Assembly (NCBI GenBank): GCA_034440575.1
Contig: JAOTOL010001656.1
Location: forward strand, 2,316,001-2,380,000
DNA: 64,000 nt
From: Imbricaverruca yamaguchii
Lineage: Eukaryota > Arthropoda > Thecostraca > Neoverrucidae
Direction: 5' to 3'
The notes under the pieces are model-generated. The model saw only the letters and a list, made by a program, of their open reading frames with translations, did not search any database and was not told the DNA's origin. The number at the start of each line of letters is the position of its first letter. The stretch's first letter is position 1. This document shows, piece by piece, positions 56,360 through 64,000 of this stretch. A program made the position numbers and the translations under genes.

Positions 56360-57360
56360 TACCAACACGGTGACAGGCTGGCAAAATACACCCAACACAC
56401 ACACACACGGACAGCTACCCTTGGCGGGAGCTGAGCAGAAATGCAGAAGGAACCCCGCCACGCCCCACTCCTATGCTGTTTGGGCAATATGGCATAGAGC
56501 ATTCAAGTTCGAGATATCATCAATTTCGGCGGAGGAGTTCGTTTTCAATCCGAATGCTCCCAATGTCAGCTTGGGAGCGTATTGGTGCCCAATACCCCTC
56601 TGCCGACTTTGAGGGCACTTCTACTGAACCCGGCCTCCTCTGCTTAATATGGCGTAATCATCTGAAATTAACTTGCATGATATGGAAGTATCGAAATTGG
56701 TTGTATTTATGCACGGAATGAATGAATGAATAACGTAATTGAGGTGAATTCATTCCATGAATGGCATGGGTCACGTCCGCAGCAAGCGGACGTAACTTAT
56801 TTCATTCAGTGATTCAACTGAATTCACCTTACTCAATTGACCCCATGTCCTTCAGCATGGATCACAAATTTCTTCTACGTATCAGTATGATGTTCGATCC
56901 TGTGTCTGTACCACGGGAGCTATCGTGTCCTCGATCGTCCAGCAACCCTAATGGTGCCTCATGCTAGAGTGATGACGAAATAGGCAATGACCGATGTCCA
57001 CACACCAACTGCTTGTGATACTGTATTTCGCTCCACTGAACCAGCTAGTGTAAGCTCCTGAACCGTTCGTGACAATATCGATTAAATGCAACAAGGATCT
57101 GAAGACAGTTGGTTCGTGACAAGGCAGGTCATTGCATGCATCCATGCTGGCTCTTTACTCACGTCATGCTCATTCAGGGTGAATCGTTTATGAAGCAGGC
57201 TTGAGCGGTTTTTAGGCCGATATTCGGTTTGCTCGAATGAGTGGTGTCGATCTGTACGCTGGTGCGCCGCCGTATGGTGCCGATGTCGGCGTCTGTGTCG
57301 ACGTCATTTCCAATGTCGGCGTCGTTGTCAGTGTTGGCGTCAGTGTCTGTGCCTGTTCCG
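56360..57360. other. Intergenic, nothing recognised
   Basis: Short frames only. Confidence 0.4.
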
Positions 57361-57362
57361 AT

Positions 57363-57434
<72 letters not shown>
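57363..57434 (+). repeat. (GTGTCG)n hexanucleotide repeat
   Basis: About 12 perfect GTGTCG units, preceded by degenerate GTCGGCGTC words from 57280. Confidence 0.96.
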
Positions 57435-57435
<1 letters not shown>

Positions 57436-57742
57436 AGGTGTCTGTGTCACTCACTTGTCGGCCCAGTTGGTGCGGCCCTGGATCGCTGCTCGAGTGGTGG
57501 CAGGTGGTCCGAGCCGAGGCTTGTACACGCTATACCTTCAGACGGGGAGCACACAAAGGGCGTGCCACGTGAGTTGAGCACACCCACCACTCGTGTCGAA
57601 GCGCACACGTGTCATCAACGGCAGCGACAAGTAGCGCTCAGTCTCCAATCACAGCAAGCGTTCCAAAATCCGGGCAGACTGAGCCCCACTGCGCCTGTGT
57701 GCTGGGTGCTGGCCAAACACACCAAGCCCGCATTGCCTCACA

Positions 57743-57808
57743 ACACACACGCACACGCACACGCACACGCACAAGCACACACACACACACCCACACTCAC
57801 ATACACAC
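57743..57808 (+). repeat. (CACACG/CA)n microsatellite next to a GGGTGTAAC transposon-like end
   Basis: The CA-rich tract runs directly into GGGTGTAACCATTGGGAGGG. The same arrangement, inverted, occurs at 60232-60270. Confidence 0.8.
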
Positions 57809-57995
57809 GGGTGTAACCATTGGGAGGGACATGTCCCACAATTTTTGAAAAGTGGCGATTTGTCCCCCCCCCCCCGCCAATTTTGTTCAGTGTCTCCCAA
57901 AGCCTCAGCTACCTGAGTATTATCGCCGCAAAATTATACTTAATCATGCATAGAAACGAAATATATACGCAAGAGATCACCAAAATAGTAAAAGC

Positions 57996-58044
57996 CGACA
58001 GATAGCCTGTGAAGCAATAAACGAGCTTCACAGGCTATCTGTCG
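57996..58044. repeat. Perfect 20-bp stem, 9-nt loop hairpin
   Basis: CGACAGATAGCCTGTGAAGC, a loop AATAAACGA, then the exact reverse complement. Complementarity stops sharply at the ends, so it is shorter than a typical pre-miRNA. Confidence 0.95.
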
Positions 58045-58299
58045 TTGCAGAATCTCCGAATAGTAGATCAGCGAACGTTATAAATGTCTGCTTCAAGGAC
58101 ATTCTTGAATAATATGAACCTTGATCATCTTCTTTTTTTGCTTGAGTGGAAAATTGTGCTCTGATAGGCAACACATCTGCATTGTTGCTAGATTTTATAC
58201 ATCTTAGGCTGCATTCCCCTGTTCATATATTGATATATCTTGAACAAATGTGATTCTTGGTGTTCTTGGCTATCTTCAAGACCACTGAGGCAAGTCATG

Positions 58300-59390
58300 T
58301 CATGGAGCCTTAAGCACGTACGTCAAGTTAACGTCGTATTCGTATTCGTATTCAGCGACGAGTTCGCCAGAGGTGTATTTGTAACAGCATCGACATTCAA
58401 CGACGGATTTACTATCGTTCAAATAAATAACACTGAACACACTTGAAGGAACTACACAGGCATCGCATTACCATTTAAATGGTGAAAGTTCAACGTAAGC
58501 CAGTTTCTTCGGTCGCCTCCCATTTATTTTTCGTTTCTCCCAAAACCTGCCCAAATCTGGTATCAAGTAATAGCGTTTAGTGAACCATACTGCAACATTT
58601 CAAATCGGTGCATGTCAAGGTCAAACTTCTAGGCCAAAGGTTGGCTCCATTTATTGGATCGCGATATTGAGGGATATCGATCGAACGCGAGGTTAGGTTG
58701 CCATCGCTTCAATTTCTATCAAATGAGCCTCCTTCGACGTGGCTTGCTATGTAGTATCAGAAAGATAAGTAACCAAATTATTTGTCAAGGACAAACGTCA
58801 AGCTGATACTTCGATCGCCAATTTGTTTTCGTTTTCTCTCAAATTTATCCAAATTTGGTATCAAGCAATAACCTGTGGTGAATACTTGAATAACATTTAA
58901 AATCGGAACATGTTATGGTCAAAGGTTTGATTGAGTTTTTCGATGTCCTTGCATTGCGTCGCTATGGTTTCAATTTGCAGAAAAGGATGTCATTCGTGTT
59001 GTGTCACTCGTGTTGTCTTGTGCAGTATCAGAAAGTTGATATTTCGAAATAATCGGACGGGCCAAAATTCAAGCTTATTTATTCAGTCCCATCACATCTT
59101 TTTATGATTTTCGCCCAAGCCTACCCAGCTCCATTTCAAATTGGGACATGTCGAGGTCAAGGGTTTGGTTGAGTTCTTCAATGTCATCACGTTTCGTCGC
59201 TATGGCTTCAACTTCAAGAAAATGGATGTCATTCGTGACAACGAATTGACTTCTTTGGTCGCCTCGCATTGTTTTCTTCGTCCTAACCTACCCATATCTT
59301 GCAATACCCACAGCAATAAATGGCCGTGGTGCATCTCGAGTAACATTTCAAACCGGGACATGTTAATGTCAAACCACAAAACCGAAGGCT
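58300..59390 (-). repeat. Dispersed repeat with internal tandem units, inverted partner of 43075-43690
   Basis: Three to four diverged units of roughly 250-290 bp share GGTATCAAG(T/C)AATA, ATTTCAAAT(C/T)GG, ACATGT(C/T)(A/G)AGGTCAA and CGTCGCTATGG-TTCAA. It is noncoding. Confidence 0.75.
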
Positions 59391-59394
59391 AGCT

Positions 59395-60230
59395 TGAATT
59401 GTTCGAAGTCTTGTTCTAGAATTGAATTGAATTGAAGAATTGTTCGAAGTCGAAGAAGCCTCATGACTCTGTTTTCAATTTTCATCAAATAGTCATTCGA
59501 TGTGCCGTGTGATACTCTAGCAAACTGTTCAGAAATCACATAAATTTTCAAAGTCAAAGATTGAACTCTGTGCTGTCAAAGGTTGAACTCAAATGTCAAA
59601 GGGCTGCTTTCTTCCTAATGGTTCAAGAGACATCGTTAATTTTTCAAGAGAAGTCGCACGTGAGTGCGCACAATTATATAACTAGCCGGAATTAATAACT
59701 GCGAGAGAACAATGTTGTAATCAGGGCAGGAACCTAGGAATTAGCATGGATGCACTTGTCAGGAGGGGCGGAATTTCTTTGGAGCGGCGCCGCTGCGAAA
59801 GCACTTGGAGAGGCGCCTCTGGCTGCAACATTCGAGGGGGCGGGATGCACACGGACCTTCCTGAAAACGGACCTTCCTGACCTTCTGTTTGACCTTCAAC
59901 GGACCTCCCTGTTTTTCATGCTACAAGAGGGCAACGTTTAACATACATACAGCATTGCTCTATGGTCATCGCAAAATTTGGTTCAGCACATACCACAAAA
60001 AACATGTTCATAGGCAGTGATAAGTAATGAAACTTGCTAATTTTGACGGAACATTTGGTTCACAAAATATCATTTTCAACAATTGTAAATCTGAAAACAT
60101 AAAATATATTGAACATTGAATTTAAGTAGCTGAAAATGACGTTGAGTGGCTGAATTAAAAGGATTTCTTTTTCTGCGTGGGAGGGGGCATGCCCCTCTAT
60201 CCTGTTCAAACTTACCGCGTCCCTGATTTG
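59395..60230. other. Intergenic, nothing recognised
   Basis: Short frames only. Confidence 0.4.
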
Positions 60231-60268
60231 TCTCTCCCCCACAATTTCTAATCCGTAGTTACACCCAT

Positions 60269-60269
<1 letters not shown>

Positions 60270-60314
<45 letters not shown>

Positions 60315-61261
60315 GCGCGCACACGCGCACGCACACGCGCACGCACACGCGCACGCACACGCGCACGCACACGCGCACGCACACGCGCACGCACACGCGC
60401 ACGCACACGCGCACGCACACGCGCACGCACACGCGCACGCACACGCGCACGCACACGCGCACGCACACGCGCACGCACACGCGCACGCACACGCGCACGC
60501 ACACGCGCACGCACACGCGCACGCACACGCGCACGCACACGCGCACGCACACGCGCACGCACACGCGCACGCACACGCGCACGCACACGCGCACGCACGC
60601 GCACGCACACGCGCACGCACACGCGCACGCACACGCGCACGCACACGCGCACGCACACACGCACGCACACGCGCACGCACACGCGCACGCACACGCGCAC
60701 GCACACGCGCACGCACACGCGCACGCACACGCGCACGCACACGCGCACGCACACGCGCACGCACACGCGCACGCACACGCGCACGCACACGCGCACGCAC
60801 ACGCGCACGCACACGCGCACGCACACGCACACGCGCACGCACCCGCGCACGCACACGCGCACGCACACGCGCACGCACACGCGCACGCACACGCGCACGC
60901 ACACGCGCACGCACACGCGCACGCACACGCGCACGCACACGCGCACGCACACGCGCACGCACACGCGCACGCACACGCGCACGCACACGCGCACGCACGC
61001 ACACGCGCACGCACACGCGCACGCACACGCGCACGCACACGCGCACGCACACGCGCACGCACACGCGCACGCACACGCGCACGCACACGCGCACGCACAC
61101 GCGCACGCACAGCGCACGCGCACGCACACGCGCACGCACACGCGCACGCACACGCGCACGCACACGCGCACGCACACGCGCACGCACACGCGCACGCACA
61201 CGCGCACGCACACGCGCACGCACACGCGCACGCACACGCGCACGCACACGCGCACGCACAC
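60270..61261 (+). repeat. About 1 kb of (ACACGCGCACGC)n, alternating purine/pyrimidine
   Basis: It starts as (CA)n and becomes a 12-bp ACACGCGCACGC unit repeated roughly 75-80 times. Strict purine/pyrimidine alternation is broken only at a couple of points (ACCCGC at about 60841 and CACAGCGC at about 61109). Open frames on both strands result from a stop-free unit divisible by three and are not genes. Confidence 0.97.
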
Positions 61262-61263
61262 TA

Positions 61264-61760
61264 GGGTTCGTCACTTGTCACCTACTTTGAAGTTTTTTTT
61301 TGCAGGGGGCCATAGTCTTTCCCTTTCTTTCAGTCAATTATAGTAGCATGACATATTTTTCCGACAAAAAATCCCGATTTCTATGTCCGACATTGAGATT
61401 TCGAAATAATGTTTTCTTCGATTTTCGCATTTCCAATATTTTTAACCAGTTGGCGTAGATGCAATATTAGGTAGTGTTTCGGAATCGTCTCGACGAGACA
61501 AAGCGATTGAGAAACCACATCATAGGTCTTGGAAGTATAGTTCAGAAGTTACAGCCGTTCAAAGTTCCCTGATTTTCCGTTTCGCCCCATTTGAAGGCAC
61601 GATCTACGTAATGTTGACATCTCACCCTCATATCATCCGATTCGATTTTGACTTTCAGTGACTGATCCTGTACCATTTCTTACAGAAATACAGAGCATAG
61701 ACGAGTTATCTAATATCTAATCTCCGTAATGTGTTAATTCTGGTGAGTCTAGTTTCGAAT
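61264..61760. other. Intergenic, presumed 5' region of the downstream gene
   Basis: No motif is assigned. Confidence 0.35.
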
Positions 61761-61763
61761 GAC

Positions 61764-64000
61764 ATGGAGACCCGCAAAAAATATGAAATTATCGGGTCAA
61801 GCATCGAAAGGCTCCCACGAAACAAGCTTCCAACTTCGAGACAAGCTCTTGCTCGTTTGATGCATCTAAAGGAAAGGTGCTTTAAGGCAAAGACGAGTGA
61901 TCTTGTAAGAGAAGTGGTCGATGAAGTGTGCGAGTTATGGACAAAGGCGAACATCTGCACTCTGAACAAGAAGACAATCGTGCGGAAGCTCATGAACACA
62001 TATGAGCTGTATTTGAGGCGAACAAAACAAGGATACGAGCAAACGGTGACCGCCGAGTTGGAAAAATATGTCCCGCTCTTTTTGACATTGCCAGTGCCGA
62101 CATGGAGAGGCGGATTCAGGAAGACCGCCTTCTGTCCAGCGACGACAAAGATCAAGACATTCGTTTCTATCTTGTTGAGAAGGGTGAAAGAAAGGGATCG
62201 ATGTGATCTAGAGATGGAGCATATGGGAAAAGGGTCACAAGCAAGAGGAGAAGAATGAAGAGAGTGCTAAGGAAATCCGGAGACGGCTCTGCACAGGGGC
62301 CCAGTTGCAGTTATGTAGCTAAGGATGTTGGCCAAGATGCAAGCGCAAGCACTGAACAAATAAACAGCACAGAAGTCAGTGAAGCTGAAGAAGAGAGTGA
62401 TGATGACGAACTCCAGAAAAGGAAGAGAACAGGATTAAAAACGAAGACAGTTACTCTTAACTTGCCCAGAACATTTTGAATCCTTCTGTGTGTCAGATAG
62501 CTGATCGGCTCCACTTATCCTCCAGTCAGGTCAGTGCCTCGTAACCAATATGTAGGTACATACTTGTATCAGCCTACGCTTCCAGCTATGCTCGGCCAGA
62601 ATGGTATTTGTTGATGAATTGTCTAAACTGTCCAAAAGCCAGCTTCTGACCCTCCAGTGGGCCTGGAACAGTTCAGCCTATCGGAAGCCACCGCGCGACG
62701 TGAGAGACGCCGCTGCCGTGAGACGCTCAGCGAGAAGATTAAGGCAAGCTTCGTCCCGCCAGATAACATGGTTGTCCACTGGGATAGCAAAATGCTAAAG
62801 GTAAATATGCCGGCATAAGTTTCACGAGTTATGTAGGCCCTACTGCTGCTGCCTTTACGGACATCAACCTGACACTGAGTTAAAAAATAGTCATACTTTT
62901 ATGGATAGTAGGCGTACAATACAGAGCTAAAGAAATTGGTTTAAATATGGCAAATTTCATTAATATTTTAATTATATTTCTGAAATTGTTCTGCTTTGTG
63001 CTCTTGCTTATGGCGAACTCAACCTAAGATGGTTTAGCAAGTACATTTTGTTTTTGTCGCAGGACATCCTAGGCCTTCATGAGCACCGTCTGGTTATCCT
63101 TGTTTCTGGAGCTGGCTACAAGGAAGGTAAGCTCCTCTGCGTCCCCGTCACAGCTGACGGCACCGGGCTGGGGCAGGCACATGCTACCATCAATGCCCTC
63201 CAGGAGTGGCGTGTGCGAGACAACGTACGAGCACTCTGCTTCGATACAACCGCGAACAACACCGGTCGACAGAGGGGTGCAATGGTGCGCCTGGAGTTGG
63301 CACTCGGCCGCAGACTGTTGCGGTTCGGGTGTGTGTTCGGGTTCGGGTGTGCATCACGTGCTCGAGTTGATAGTTGGTGCAGTGAGTACCAGTCCCTTCG
63401 GCCACTCCATCGGACCAACCAACCCTTTGTTCGAGGCACTGAAAGCAAGGTAGTTATAAATTGACTTTCAACCCTACAATCAATGCCTTTAATCCGTTAG
63501 TCCATGTCTAACGCATTAATATGGACGGTTACTTGAAGAAGCATCTTTGGATATTCCGCAGCGCTATGCTTATAATCACATTCCTTTTACCAACATTCTT
63601 GCTCCGTCCTCAAAACATGATCGTTTTATTTCTCTATTCCCAATCATTCCATTTCAGGTGGCTAAGCCTGGATCTCAACCAGCCCGTAAACAAGCTCTCG
63701 CTCAGTGAACCGTGGGAGCTCGAGCAGCGAGAGGCTGCGGTGCAGAGGTTGACGCACTTCCTGCAGCACCGTCTACCGCGAGACGACTACAGAGAGAGAG
63801 AGAGCGCAGAGCTCGCTCTGCGGCTACTGGGAGAGACGCCGCCCAGCGGAGTTCACTGGCTGCGCCCTGGCGCCGTTCATAACGCCAGGTGGATGTCCAA
63901 GGTGAATTCAATAGGAAAACTACATTAATGCGAATATCATCAGTGCAGGTTGCTCCAAATGGTATTACCCCCATTTCTTATGGTATAATCACCACCATCA
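61764..64000 (+). pseudogene. Broken copy of a repetitive, transposase-like arthropod gene family (DTT-xNTG motif), runs off window
   Basis: Likely exons are about 61764-62200, 62255-62530, an exon ending at 62800 (donor GTAAAT), 63063-63453 (acceptor GTCGCAG) and 63658-63900 (acceptor TTTCAG, donor AAG|GTGAAT). Visible parts in order are a helical N-terminus (MHLKERCFKAK, CELWTKA), an acidic EAEEESDDDE linker, NMVVHWDSKMLK, DILGLHEHRLVILVSG, ALCFDTTANNTG, VHHVLELIVG with IGPTNPLFEAL, and HNARWMSK. I recall such proteins as multi-copy uncharacterised genes in arthropods and cnidarians; the Asp and HH motifs suggest an RNase-H-fold, hAT-like enzyme (inference). Frame breaks occur near 62075, near 62470, at a TAA near 62625, and in a short GGTTCGGGTGTGT duplication near 63320-63350. 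Confidence 0.7.

Noticed and set aside
57212..57816. Thr-Pro or Val-Ser repeat frames
   Set aside because: They are translations of the (GTGTCG)n repeat.
60060..61343. Long open frames on both strands (up to 404 residues) over the CA/CG satellite
   Set aside because: The 12-bp unit has no stop in any frame, so open frames are automatic; products are ACAC/RVRA repeats.

Overview
The window is eukaryotic genomic DNA, most likely from an arthropod and plausibly a crustacean. The evidence is spliced genes with GT/AG introns, a trypsin-fold protease resembling arthropod clip-domain proteases, a CCTAA (arthropod telomere-type) tract, a nuclear tRNA-Met, and a dense layer of transposons, MITE-like repeats and satellites. 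Species cannot be named from sequence alone. Coding exons are GC-rich; intergenic DNA is AT-richer and mostly repeat-derived.

Region 1 (1-10.5 kb, + strand) holds the 3' five exons of a trypsin-like serine protease. The exon phases all join, and His, Asp and Ser of the triad and the S1-pocket Asp are present. Nearly every exon edge of this gene has become a minisatellite: about 23 copies of a 78-bp acceptor-plus-exon unit, 5 copies of a donor, 4 copies of a 54-bp donor unit, 10 copies of a 32-bp donor unit, and 2 copies of a 35-bp unit after the stop. Its introns also hold a 0.9-kb foldback element with a CCTAA core, a long hairpin just before exon 4, and GA and CT tracts on opposite sides of exon 4.

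Region 2 (10.5-29 kb) is gene-poor. A 4.87-kb hAT element (18210-23082), with a matching 8-bp target duplication, sits inside a decayed Ty3/gypsy integrase. Its ZMYM1/TTF-type transposase has a recognisable spliced N-terminus and two frameshifts; the second lies beside a perfect 37-bp palindrome.

Region 3 (29-35.2 kb) contains the two clearest intact host genes, both without introns in the coding part: SPT4 (29130-29480) and mitochondrial ferrochelatase (34000-35169).

Region 4 (35-60 kb) is accessory DNA. It has two TTAA-flanked noncoding families (four copies each window-wide), CR1/L2-like LINE remnants, a 168-bp tRNA-derived SINE with target duplications, very short (about 53-56 bp) SINE-tail insertions with target duplications and empty sites visible in the same window, one intact tRNA-Met(CAT), a frame-preserving 60/48-bp minisatellite, and other dispersed repeats.

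Region 5 (60-64 kb) starts with a 1-kb, almost uninterrupted alternating purine/pyrimidine satellite. It is followed by a broken multi-exon gene of a repetitive arthropod family that carries a DTT-xNTG motif and resembles a transposase; it runs off the window end.

The most novel observations are the conversion of one gene's splice junctions into tandem arrays and the ultra-short SINE-tail insertions.
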